From Parietichytrium sp. I65-24A (taxonomy: Eukaryota > Sar > Bigyra > Thraustochytrida > Thraustochytriidae): a DNA stretch of 64,000 nucleotides. Position 1 is the stretch's first letter. Each line of letters starts with the position of its first letter. The notes under the pieces are model-generated. The model was given only the letters and a program-made list of their open reading frames with translations, made no database searches and was not told where the DNA came from. The stretch covers positions 62,001 to 126,000 of the forward strand of contig BLSF01000029.1 of assembly GCA_012862575.1 (NCBI GenBank). The letters run 5' to 3'. Below, piece by piece: positions 10,819-20,506 of this stretch. The translations under genes were made by a program, and so were the position numbers.

Positions 10819-12082
10819 ATGGAGGAGAGCGAAGAAGACCGCGAAGAAAGAAGGCACTTGCTGGAAGTGCTGGCAGGCTTCCGTGCGTACGGTTTCGACA
10901 TGACGAACGAAGTTGATCGTCGCGAACGCAACTTTGACCGTTGTCCGGGACTTGTGGATGCCCTTCCCGGTGGACGATCTGGCGTTCAGGAACTGTTCGA
11001 ACGGCTCAGATCTGCTGTGCGCGCGAACCAGGGAATGCTGGACGAGATGATGGCCTCCAACAGGTTCACTGCGGCTGGCGCACAGAGTGACAAGGCCGGG
11101 CGGGAGATTTCCATGGATGTTGCCACGGAGGTTCGGAATCTGTCGAAAGTGCGCTCCACGTTGCATCAGTGTGCGAGGGAATGGTCCAGCGAGGGAGCAG
11201 AGGAGAGGGAGAAATGTTTTGCGCCGCTTCTTAGGATGCTGAAGGAGCACGTCCCCCAGGACCCCACGAGAAGGGTGTTGGTTCCTGGATGCGGGCTTGG
11301 TAGACTTCCTGCAGAAGTTGTTGGTCTCGGCTACTGCTGCCAAGGGAACGAGTTCTCCTACCAGATGTTGCTCATGTGCGAGTACATATTGAACGAGCTG
11401 ATCTCCTCTGCCCCCGAGGAGCAGCGAGTTTTTCACCCTTGTAAGTTTGCAACCTCTGATAATTTCAAACCCTGATGGATGGCATCCCAAACTCTAACAA
11501 CTCTCCTCCTTGCGATGTTTTTGCTGTGGATTCTACTCTTGTCGCGCAGGGATACACAACCCTTCCAACGTCCGACAGGTAGAAGATCTTCTGCGGCCGG
11601 TCAAAATGCCCGATGTGTCAGCGGCCGAGATTCTCGCGAGGTACGAAGCTGATGAGGACTTTCCAAAGCCGGAGATCAGCATGTGCAGTGGAGAGTTTAT
11701 CCAAATTTACAAAAAACAGCCAAAAGCGTGGGATGCCGTCATTACGTGTTTCTTTATTGACACGGCGCCAAACGTTTACGAATACATCCAGGTCATCCAT
11801 GAAACCCTCAAACCCGGGGCGATTTGGATTAATGGCGGACCACTCTTGTGGCACTGGCAGTCCACTGGTCCGAAAGGCGGAGTGTCCTCCATGCCCGACT
11901 CGGATACGCGCTATGGAACGTCCGTGGAGCTCTCCTGGGACCAATTACGTCACGTCATCGTTCACAGCGGATTTGAAATCCTTGAAGAACACTGGCAGCA
12001 GGTATCCTATACCGGCAATCCATTGTCGATGATGCAAAGCAGTTACTCTATTGTGCAATTTGCTGCTCGTAAAACAACTTGA
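10819..12082 (+). CDS. CARNMT1: carnosine N-methyltransferase-like (N2227 family), 2 exons
   Basis: Exon 1 is 10819-11440 and exon 2 is 11550-12082, with a GTAAGT donor and CGCAG acceptor, giving 384 aa. Splicing creates FHPWIHNPSNVR, the conserved HPWIH segment of the family, which neither unspliced frame contains. The SAM-binding motif VLVPGCGLGRLPAE lies at about 153-166. Later come the family's FFIDTAPNVYEYI and GAIWINGGPLLWHW. Members of N2227 (CARNMT1, yeast YNL092W) transfer methyl groups to the histidine ring of carnosine and to protein histidines. The protist substrate cannot be told. The start is the first ATG in frame; an upstream GTG frame is ignored. The divergent neighbour is PSTK. 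Confidence 0.92.
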
Positions 12083-13575
12083 GATCTTCATTATTTACTT
12101 TCCTTTCCCCATCGCTTCGTCGCTGGACAACAGAGACGCTCGCTGTTAATTCGACAGACACCCTCCATTACATACATGGATTTGTCGCTGACCGTGGCTG
12201 CATCATCCTCACAAACAATGACCGAACCAAAAGTAAGCAGTTCCCGCCTGGAGAACCCGGCCCGCGCACTCCCAGGCACTGAGATCAATGAGATCAACCG
12301 ACTTCAGCTTCTAGTACACACCTTCGTATAGCCCTGATTGCTCCGCATTTGCAGAACAGCTTTTCTGCTGAAGCACTTGGCACACGAGAGCCGATTGATC
12401 GCGCGTTTTTAATGTCTTATACCCTGCAACAAGTCGCCTGTGACTCACAATCCCGCCCCACTCATTCGTCTCTAGTGCCCGATGATCGATCGATCGATTG
12501 ATTGATTGATTGATTGACTTCTTCGCGGCCATCACGGTGCACAGAGAGAGAGAGACGGCTACCCTGCTCGCTACTCTGCTGCTTAGCGCACACCGGCGAG
12601 GAGCGCAGAGCGATCAATGGCCAATACGCTTTACAGGACACAGAAAAAGACTCTCGACCAAAAGAAAAGGAAACGTTGGCCGTTGCGTCATGATGTAACT
12701 GGTAACTTTCTTGTGTACTATTGGCTTTCTTTCGTCGCCAGTGTCGCCAGCGCGACTCACTTCTCACTTTCCATATCTCACATCTCACATTCCACATGGC
12801 AGATGGAAGATGCATGCAGGTTGATTTGAAAGAAAGAAAGAAAGAATGAATGAATGAATGAAAGCAAGCTAGCGTCAGCTTTAGCGCCGGAGTTGGCGCA
12901 GCGTCGCGCAACCCATGTTATTATCATTAAACAAAGGTTGCGATTGCGAGAATGAGGCCGTCGATCGTACTGCGCGCTCCCAAAGACAGAGATGGATGAA
13001 TGGATTTGTGACGGCTGTCGAGAAAGTGTGGCATCTTGCGCTTACTCTATGGCGAAGGTCGGAACTTGGAACGCTGCCTCTGAGACCACTGAGACGACTG
13101 AAGTGAGTGCAACGAGTGAAACGACTGGGACAGGGTTTCCTTTCTCTCTCATCTCGTCGCAGACTGCGAGTCCAGCGCAAAACGTTGCCAAGCCATTTCA
13201 CAGAAGAGTAATTCACACTCTCAGGCCAAAGCAGGCTGGAGCAGCCATCATCTTTTCTTCCAAACCCCAAGCGTATCTTACGGGCCACAAAATTGGACCG
13301 AGCAGTGATCGCGTTGCTCGGAATTGACTCGGAAGAAGTCAAGGCCAGTGGCGTCCCAGGTGAGTTGCACGGTGAGTCTCGCCAGTTTTTCATTGTCGCC
13401 TCAGGGGCAGTACCGGTACGAGTATATCGTGCCACTGGAGTGCAGTGCGACAGGTTCACTGCAATTCACCTCCACTTCCCTTGCTCCGGAGGTTCCAAAG
13501 TAAAGAGGCGGCAGGCAGTTCCCAAACACACTGCAACTCAGACTCTGACAATCGACCAATCAATCGATCAATCAG
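12083..13575. other. spacer with microsatellites; no confident gene
   Basis: About 1.5 kb. It carries a GATC/GATT tract (12484-12517) and GAAA/GAAT tracts (12827-12862). Frames of 100-190 codons exist on both strands at 12880-13460, but they overlap one another and lack motifs. The right end is the likely promoter of the lipase gene. Confidence 0.5.
12484..12517. repeat. GATC/GATT microsatellite
   Basis: Tandem GATC units change into GATT units. The same GATT motif recurs at 47287-47362. Confidence 0.9.
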
Positions 13576-15663
13576 ATGTTCGCAATATCTCTTTTCGGGC
13601 GGCAGCTTTCCATCGGCGTAGATGACCTCGCCATACCAGCCAGCTTGACACTGGCTGTGCGCGCTCTGGCGCTGGGAGGATGCATCTGTCTCTCCGCCCT
13701 CTTGGCAAACGACGCTGAAATCGGCGCTGATGAACTCGTCTTTGCGATCGCTCTGACCGCTGTCGTCGGGCTCTCCCTTGCAGGATGGTTTGTGATTTAC
13801 ACGTTCGCGAACCGCGGAGCTCTTCTTGAGCCAGCCAAACGCGCGGGCGCAATACCGGCGATCTACTTCGTCCTTGCGCTATACTTTGTGGAGAGTCTCG
13901 TCGGAGCGTTTGGAGCTGTGGCGATTGGAATGAGCGGGTTCCAGAGCCCTGCTTCTGTGTTGGCTTTTGCTCTGATCTGGGTCGATCTTCTCATCCTTGT
14001 TGCGTACTGGGCGACGGTGGTGACGAGCAACGCATTCACGTCCAACACTGCTGTTCGCCTGGACGAGTTCGAGATTCACTCGTTGCGCTGGCAGGCGCGG
14101 TGTAAACGCTGGTGCAACGTTCTGCACTGTCTCTCGTGTAACTTTGGGGGCGCTCGAGCTGACGCCGGCAAGTACTCGGACTTTGCATTTTCTCAGGTCG
14201 GGAATGTACTAGCCACCTTCTTTCACGGACTGAATTTGTCCCCTTCGGAGGTGCTGACCAGTCTGCTGCTTGTGTGGGCCGAGCAGCGAGACGCCCGTGT
14301 CGCAGAGCGCGAGACGGAGACCAAGGAGTGGACACGAAAGGACGAAGTGATGCCGTCTGCCAGGCCAGTGGAGGGCGAAGAGCTTGCACGGCTCGTTGAG
14401 GAAATAGATCATGCTGTACCGTTTGCAATGGGCTCGAATGCGTGGCGAATTTACCTGCTCAGACAAATGGAGACGGGCAAGCCACTCTCCGGGGTCGCAA
14501 AGCTCGTGGCTGATTCTTACAAGAATGTTAAAGTGAGGCGTCAAAACCCAGACATGCATACAGGCGACAACTGCTGCGCCTGGAACCACTCCGCTTTTGG
14601 TTATTTGACCGACATCGGCCCTCAGGATGTTGTGTACTCAAACTTTGCCAGCTTGGCTAGTGAGCAAGTTGGCTTCGTCGTTGCAGTCAGCCACGAGACC
14701 AAAACAGTGGCACTTAGCCTTCGAGCAACCTTGGTTTTGAATGATTTCTTGACGGACGGTGTTCTTCAGCCGGAGAGTCTTCGCGAAGCTGGGCAGATGT
14801 GGGGATTCAATGGTGCACAGCACTATGCGCATAGCGGCATGTTAAACGCGGCAATGGAAATCCGGTCCAAGCTCCACGAGTCTAAAGTCTTGGAAAGACT
14901 GTTCAGATTACCTTACGGCGACGAGGATGGCAAGAACCGCCTTCCTGATTGTTCGGGATACAGACTTATCGTTGCCGGCTGCAGCTTGGGCGCCGGTGTG
15001 GCTGCAATCGAGACCTTGCTCCTCCGACACCAATTCCCTTCCGTATTTGGCTACGGAGTATCAACTCCGGGGTGCATCTTTGACGAGGAGCTTGCTGAGG
15101 AGTGTTCAGAGTACTTTACCACCTTGTTTGTTGGAAAGGACTTGATCCCACGGTCCAATTGGATTAGCTTGACAAGGATGAGATCCCATATGCTCGACGT
15201 CATTCAACGCTGCAAGGTGAACAAGAACGTTGTTCTGAAATCCCTTGTTCGCAAGACTGAAGCTAATGAGATGCTCTATGCGACGCTGGCGGAGCAACCC
15301 GAGCAAGCCACAGCCAAGGTTGCCCCGTTCTCTGCACTGCAATGTACCGACACCTTTCCAGAGACCAGGTCATTAGATGACATTCCGATGTATTGCCCAG
15401 GACGCCTTATCCATTTAGCCAAAACAGAGACACAGGTACTGCCAGGAGCCATTCCTTGCCTGAAGAGAAGGAAGAGATCGTACACTGCTTTGCAGGTAAT
15501 GGATCGGAAAGACATGTGCAACATCGCTTTGTCCAAGAACATGGTCAAAGACCATCTCCCCAAGAACATCCTTGCAGCTATCGAAGATGTCTCTGCGCAA
15601 TCAGCCCTACTGTCAGTTAGTGTCCGTGTTGATCCGCAATCAAACGACCCCATGGCTCGCTAA
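13576..15663 (+). CDS. sn1-specific diacylglycerol lipase-like (class 3 lipase, 4 TM)
   Basis: A 695-aa membrane lipase. Four hydrophobic helices near residues 21-45, 54-77, 92-120 and 126-150 match the N-terminal four-helix bundle of diacylglycerol lipases. The alpha/beta-hydrolase part includes VVAVSHETKTVALSLRATL and AHSGMLNAAMEI. The nucleophile elbow is GCSLG with Ser470. A probable catalytic Asp522 lies in VGKDLIPR and a probable His613 in PGRLIHLAK; all three sit in the family's usual contexts. DAGLs release monoacylglycerol (2-AG in animals) and a free fatty acid. Here the likely product is a lipid signal or turnover product. The start is ATG 13576. One exon suffices, and no frame disruption is visible. 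The gene is convergent with the helicase 320 bp downstream. Confidence 0.88.
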   Translation: MFAISLFGRQLSIGVDDLAIPASLTLAVRALALGGCICLSALLANDAEIGADELVFAIALTAVVGLSLAGWFVIYTFANRGALLEPAKRAGAIPAIYFVLALYFVESLVGAFGAVAIGMSGFQSPASVLAFALIWVDLLILVAYWATVVTSNAFTSNTAVRLDEFEIHSLRWQARCKRWCNVLHCLSCNFGGARADAGKYSDFAFSQVGNVLATFFHGLNLSPSEVLTSLLLVWAEQRDARVAERETETKEWTRKDEVMPSARPVEGEELARLVEEIDHAVPFAMGSNAWRIYLLRQMETGKPLSGVAKLVADSYKNVKVRRQNPDMHTGDNCCAWNHSAFGYLTDIGPQDVVYSNFASLASEQVGFVVAVSHETKTVALSLRATLVLNDFLTDGVLQPESLREAGQMWGFNGAQHYAHSGMLNAAMEIRSKLHESKVLERLFRLPYGDEDGKNRLPDCSGYRLIVAGCSLGAGVAAIETLLLRHQFPSVFGYGVSTPGCIFDEELAEECSEYFTTLFVGKDLIPRSNWISLTRMRSHMLDVIQRCKVNKNVVLKSLVRKTEANEMLYATLAEQPEQATAKVAPFSALQCTDTFPETRSLDDIPMYCPGRLIHLAKTETQVLPGAIPCLKRRKRSYTALQVMDRKDMCNIALSKNMVKDHLPKNILAAIEDVSAQSALLSVSVRVDPQSNDPMAR

Positions 15664-15983
15664 ATCCATTTATCAGCGATGGGCGTTTCTCGTGAAGATG
15701 CTCGTAGTCCTTTTCAACTGTTGTGTGTATTTATAATCGAGTTTTTTTAGTATTCACACGAGTCATTGTAAGCTGAATAGATTTTTTATTTTTACGTCAA
15801 GGAAAAGCGATTCCCTTCATTCAATCGACATTCTGTTCGTATACAGCCACAAAAGCCGTTGAATACAGTATCAACTTGAGATTCAGGGATTCAGAGCCGA
15901 TATTCACAATTAGTATGAGTCATCAGAATTCAGCAGAAAAGCAGAAAGATGGATGAGTTCTCGAAGCATTCAGGCAAGAGGGA
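15664..15983. other. 3' spacer between convergent genes
   Basis: A short AT-rich interval holding the 3' ends of the lipase (+) and helicase (-) genes. No feature is recognised. Confidence 0.6.
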
Positions 15984-18900
15984 TTAGTTGCCGCCAGAAC
16001 CTCTACCAGAGCCCCCTCGGCCACCACCCCTTCCACGTCCTCTCTGTCCACCTCTGCCACGGCCACGTTCAGCGTAATGTGAAGTTGCATGATTATTGCT
16101 GTGTCCACCTTGAGCCCCGCGGTTATGATGCGAATACCCTCGGCCATGGCCCCTGTTATTCGTCTGATGGTTGTCGCCACGACCGCCTCTTCGAGATTGA
16201 GGTGCACCTGGACCATTGTGCTCTCCGCGCCATCCGCCGCGCCCACCCCTATTTGCTGAACGCTGTATCTGGGACCTGTCAATTACTGTGCCAGTCATTT
16301 CAGCTTCGAGAAGCCGAACGAGCGCAATGCAAAGATCGGTGTCGTCGCGATTCATGTTAAATCCGTTCTCACGATTTCCAGCCAGGGCCCTAGCAAAGAG
16401 CTTCTCAATGCGCTGACGAAGCGTGCCTAGAGCCAGAGTCGCAGACGTGTTCGTGCAAGCCAACTCCACCCATTCCGAGAGGTGAATTTTCGCTAAATTC
16501 GGGTTCAGACTTCCTTCCTCGTCGTAGATAGGCTCCACGGTAAAGTGTCCTTCAAGAAGTGCGACAAGCAGAGGCATGACCTCCGAGCACCCGCGGATGG
16601 TACAATTTCTTTTCGACCTAGTCATCTCTGTAAAGACAACCCACTTGTGCTCTGAGGCTTTCTGCTTAGCCTCGAAAACGGACGTCTTATGCGGAGCGAT
16701 CGATTTTTCTGAACCAGAGATGAAAGTTTTCATCCCGGGATGCAAGAGCGCAAGGTTCGGAAACGTCCCAAGGCAGCCCAGAAACCCAATAATTGTATGC
16801 CTTGAAGTTGATTCCCACGACACTTTCAAGGATGGGATCCTATTGGATGCAAGAATGTCAAGAATCTGCTTGCGAGTCTGCGATATGGTTCTCATCACCG
16901 AGTACGAGAGGAAAAAATCCCTGCAGGCGCGATTTGAGTCCCGCGAGAACATCTCAAAGGCGTTACAGTAAGTGAACAGGTCGCTATTGGTTCCGTCTGC
17001 TAAACGGTGAAGAGCACCCATTGCTCGTTTTCGATCTGCTGCGTTCAAGGGGATGACAAAGGGGTCTTTCCCAACAGTGAAAAATGCAGCCAGAGTAATT
17101 GCTTCTTCGCGCAAACCAAACACCAGCCCATAGTACACCATTCGGGCCAGTACAGGATGAAGCGGCAGCCAAGAGTATGCTTTTCCTTGAGAGGTCAAGC
17201 CTTCATTGTCATCGATGGCACAGATATCTTGCAACAACACCATGGCGTTGGCGACGGATATCGATTTGGGAGGATCTGGTGCGGTGGCCAGAAATTGGGC
17301 CACTCCGCCGCGCCCGCTTCCGCGTACGTTCAGAACTCGACCTTGCAGCAGAATACACGTCTGCAAGCACACCTCCTCGAGAGAAGTGCGTTGCATCTCT
17401 GGAGCTTCCTCGTCTTGCATTGCCTCGTATCTGGTTCGCGAGTACAGCCTAAAGCAGATCCCATGCTGGCAGCGGCCAGCTCTTCCTGCTCTCTGAATGG
17501 CATTAGCCTTGGCTATCATTGCAGCAGTCAAGGTAGAGACTTTTGAGTGTGGGTCGTACTTTTTCATCTTGGAGGCCCCTGCATCAATGACGTATACAAC
17601 ATCGTCGATAGTTATCGAGGTCTCAGCAATGTTGGTCGAACAGATGATTTTTCGCACTCCTAGGGGGGCGCGCTTGAAAACCCGCTTTTGATGCGCGCTG
17701 GAGACTCCGGAGTGAAGAGGAAGCAATTGAAATTTGCTTTGGTCGCCAAACCGTGGATGGTTTTCCAAGTCGTCAATCAGCTTCGTAATGTCGTCCCACC
17801 CTGCCAAGAAGATCAAAACTGCGCCCTTCTCTCGCTTTCGCTTCACATTCACAGCTTGCGGCGCAGAAGGGTGCTCGAATCTCTGCAAGTTGTCTCTGGA
17901 TGTCTCGATTTGCTCTAGGATCTCCACAACAAGTTGGGTGTCAAGCTGCGTATCGTCGTCCAGCCCGATCAGCTGACGAGCATAGTGATACTTTTCCAGC
18001 ATATCGGAAGGCTTTTGCCCGACTAATGGCTTGCCGAGAACTTGCTCATCCTCTTCTTCGTCTTCATAATCTTCTTCGCTGTACTCATTCGCTGCAAAAG
18101 TATCTGCAGCATCTTGATCGCTGTCATCAGCCTCTTCCCACGCACGCTTCCATGAATCCTCGGCATTGAAGTTCTCGGACTCATTACCTTCCAGGAAAGG
18201 ATTTAAACTCTGTGATGAGCTCTTTCCCGTACAGAATGCAGCATGGTGCCCAAAGTCAGATGGCGAGTCAAAAGCAGCATCGCACAATTGGCATTTGAAG
18301 GCCGAGGAGGATTTGGCTTGAGTGAAGTCAAGCGCCACATCAGCAGCTGAAGTGTCAGCCGCCTCCTCCTCATTCGCACCATCGAGGCCCAGATTGTCCA
18401 GCACCTCTGCAAGAGACTTGTTTTGGTCTACGAGTTTCGAAACAAAGTTGGAGCGAACAAGGATGTCCTCCAGGTAGACGTTGTGCACATCAAACATTTT
18501 GCCCGGAACCTGAACCGTCGAAACTTTAAGCGGTCGTTTCGTGGATCGAAAATATTGAAGGAAGGACTCCATTTGCAGCGTTGCACTCATTAAGATCAAT
18601 TTTGTTTTGGTGGCCCCTCTTTCAAAGAGCGCCCGCATGATCATTAGCAGAAAGTCGCTATTAATGTCTCGTTCATGTACTTCGTCGACGATAAGGTGTG
18701 TGATTGATGCAAGGGCATCTTTTCTGTGGGTTATTTCCCGAAGTAGCACCCCGGTCGTGCAGTAGAGGAGTCGTGTTGCTGAACTCCGCTTTTTCTCCAG
18801 ACGGACACTGTACCCCACCAAGGACCCGACCTCCGCATCTTGACCACCATTCTCACTAGCGACTCGTTCCGCCAGAGCCACAGCGGAGAGACGCCGGGGC

Positions 18901-19616
18901 TGTGTACAGATCGTATTGTATCCGAGCTCAGTCATTTCAACCAAGAATTGTGGAATTTGGGTAGACTTTCCACATCCAGTCGCTCCCGAGATGATCGTGA
19001 CGTCGCTGGTGTAGATCGAGTCCAGAATCTCGTCTCGTTGATTCCACACAGGAAGCTCTTTCCTTGACTCCGAGACGTCCCCGAAGAACTTTGACCAGTT
19101 CAATCCATTCTTCTGCGTCATTCCGAACCCGTTCTCCTCCTCCGCAAGCTCTGCCAGCTCTTCTTCACGGATTTCCTTGTGTCTTTCAGCATCGGCCGCA
19201 ATCGCCTGGGTCCTCTCCGCGTAATTCGGCAGCGTCGCATTCCTAATCTCCGTCACCTCTTCACTGGAGGAAGGGAACTTGGCAAAATACTGCTCCAAAA
19301 CTTTGATTCCCGCATTGCCAAGGCTCAGTTTCGGAACTCCAGCAATGTCATTGCGTTTCTTGGAGGCCACCTTCTTGTACACGGTCAAGTATCGCGCCTC
19401 GCCTTTGCCCCTGCTCTTAGAGTCCAAGCCTATCTTCCTGCTAGCTTCATGCACGTATCTCCTCTCCGTATTGTTCAAAGACGGCTCAAATTTCAGCTCC
19501 TGCTCGTCCGAGTCTCGGAACTTTTCCAGCGCAGCATCGATCCAGATCTTGTACTCCTCCTTCACGAACTTGACTCTGTTCTCGCTCTCGTTTCCGCTCT
19601 TCTTGTTCCGAGTCAT
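15984..19616 (-). CDS. R3H-domain DEAH/RHA-type RNA helicase with C2H2 finger and RGG tail
   Basis: A 1210-aa single-exon protein. An R3H single-stranded nucleic-acid-binding domain occupies about residues 41-82 (ERRYVHEASRKIGL). RecA-1 has Walker A GATGCGKST (211-219), DEVH in place of DEAH (311-314) and SAT (344-346). A C2H2-like finger (C442, C445, H457/H458, C462) and a long acidic segment sit in the linker before RecA-2. RecA-2 carries the motif QRAGRAGR. Winged-helix/HA2 and OB-fold regions follow. The last about 90 residues are RGG/GRG repeats typical of RNA-binding, methylated tails. R3H plus DExH suggests the DHX36/YTHDC2/DHX9 group, which unwinds RNA or G-quadruplexes and affects mRNA stability. 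No YTH domain is seen. The start ATG at 19616 is the first in frame. Confidence 0.93.
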   Translation of the reverse strand: MTRNKKSGNESENRVKFVKEEYKIWIDAALEKFRDSDEQELKFEPSLNNTERRYVHEASRKIGLDSKSRGKGEARYLTVYKKVASKKRNDIAGVPKLSLGNAGIKVLEQYFAKFPSSSEEVTEIRNATLPNYAERTQAIAADAERHKEIREEELAELAEEENGFGMTQKNGLNWSKFFGDVSESRKELPVWNQRDEILDSIYTSDVTIISGATGCGKSTQIPQFLVEMTELGYNTICTQPRRLSAVALAERVASENGGQDAEVGSLVGYSVRLEKKRSSATRLLYCTTGVLLREITHRKDALASITHLIVDEVHERDINSDFLLMIMRALFERGATKTKLILMSATLQMESFLQYFRSTKRPLKVSTVQVPGKMFDVHNVYLEDILVRSNFVSKLVDQNKSLAEVLDNLGLDGANEEEAADTSAADVALDFTQAKSSSAFKCQLCDAAFDSPSDFGHHAAFCTGKSSSQSLNPFLEGNESENFNAEDSWKRAWEEADDSDQDAADTFAANEYSEEDYEDEEEDEQVLGKPLVGQKPSDMLEKYHYARQLIGLDDDTQLDTQLVVEILEQIETSRDNLQRFEHPSAPQAVNVKRKREKGAVLIFLAGWDDITKLIDDLENHPRFGDQSKFQLLPLHSGVSSAHQKRVFKRAPLGVRKIICSTNIAETSITIDDVVYVIDAGASKMKKYDPHSKVSTLTAAMIAKANAIQRAGRAGRCQHGICFRLYSRTRYEAMQDEEAPEMQRTSLEEVCLQTCILLQGRVLNVRGSGRGGVAQFLATAPDPPKSISVANAMVLLQDICAIDDNEGLTSQGKAYSWLPLHPVLARMVYYGLVFGLREEAITLAAFFTVGKDPFVIPLNAADRKRAMGALHRLADGTNSDLFTYCNAFEMFSRDSNRACRDFFLSYSVMRTISQTRKQILDILASNRIPSLKVSWESTSRHTIIGFLGCLGTFPNLALLHPGMKTFISGSEKSIAPHKTSVFEAKQKASEHKWVVFTEMTRSKRNCTIRGCSEVMPLLVALLEGHFTVEPIYDEEGSLNPNLAKIHLSEWVELACTNTSATLALGTLRQRIEKLFARALAGNRENGFNMNRDDTDLCIALVRLLEAEMTGTVIDRSQIQRSANRGGRGGWRGEHNGPGAPQSRRGGRGDNHQTNNRGHGRGYSHHNRGAQGGHSNNHATSHYAERGRGRGGQRGRGRGGGRGGSGRGSGGN

Positions 19617-20506
19617 CTCCGCTCCAGCCTAGCCACGCAGCCAAGCGGGAGAGCGGGAGAGCGAAGCGTGGAGAGGGCTCTCGGTGCGGATTCAGGAGGC
19701 CTCGCGGAAGAAGCGGGGACTCTGCGAGCGGCGGGTGGCGCGCAGGCTCGGACGGAATTGACCAAGAGACGTCTCTCCGTGGTGCGCCATTCCATCTCCT
19801 CTCACACTTTCTGCGAAGCTGATAGCAGAGGGGAAATTTTCACTATTAAGTTAAAGCAACACCTCTCGTTTCGCGTCACATTGACGTCATCAAGACGAAC
19901 TAATACTCACACTAGCGTTAATATTGCGTCACGGCGAGCCCAGTCGCGTCACTAAGAAAAGTAATTAGCAAATCAACCAGATTTTACCAGGTTTCAATAG
20001 TTTCAATTGTTTGACTGTGAAAACTGTGAATGAAACATATCCGTTCCTAAGAGTCCGCTTGGGGATTCCTTAGGACTCCAAGAGTAGCCCGAGGACACCT
20101 TCCAGCAGCGCGAGGACACTTTTTCAAATTTCACGTACGCTGGTGGTGTACGCAGTACGCCGTTCGGCTGGTCTCTTTGGCGCAGTCTGCTTTGGACGAA
20201 CGAACGCAAAGGAGAAACGCCAACCTAACCAAAATAACGAACCTAACGTCCAGGTCAGTCGAAAAGAAGCTCGAAATTAGGTTTGCTTGCCTTCCTTGAT
20301 TGCTTGCCTTCCTTGCTTGAGCTCTCTGTGGAGTGTGAGTGGGAAAAGAAGCTGTTGGAATTGAATTGGAGGAAATAAATAAGCAGTGGATGTGAAGGTA
20401 GCAACGGCGGGAATTCAACGTTAACGAACGTTGATCGGCGTTGCTTTTACTGTGAAGTTGAAATTGGTCGTGCGATACGTGTCGAGTTGTGATAGTTTCT
20501 GTCGAT
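19617..20506. other. divergent promoter region
   Basis: This lies between the helicase (-) and the F-box gene (+). The first 200 bp are GC-rich, followed by AT-rich sequence. No gene or clear regulatory motif is seen. Confidence 0.5.

Noticed and set aside
12881-13459. 192-codon minus-strand frame and overlapping plus-strand frames
   Set aside because: Composition is Arg/Ser/Thr random-like, frames overlap each other on opposite strands, and no motif or plausible splice extension was found.
19179-19955. Plus-strand frame of 258 codons antisense to the helicase start
   Set aside because: Shadow of the helicase reading frame extended into the promoter; no domain.
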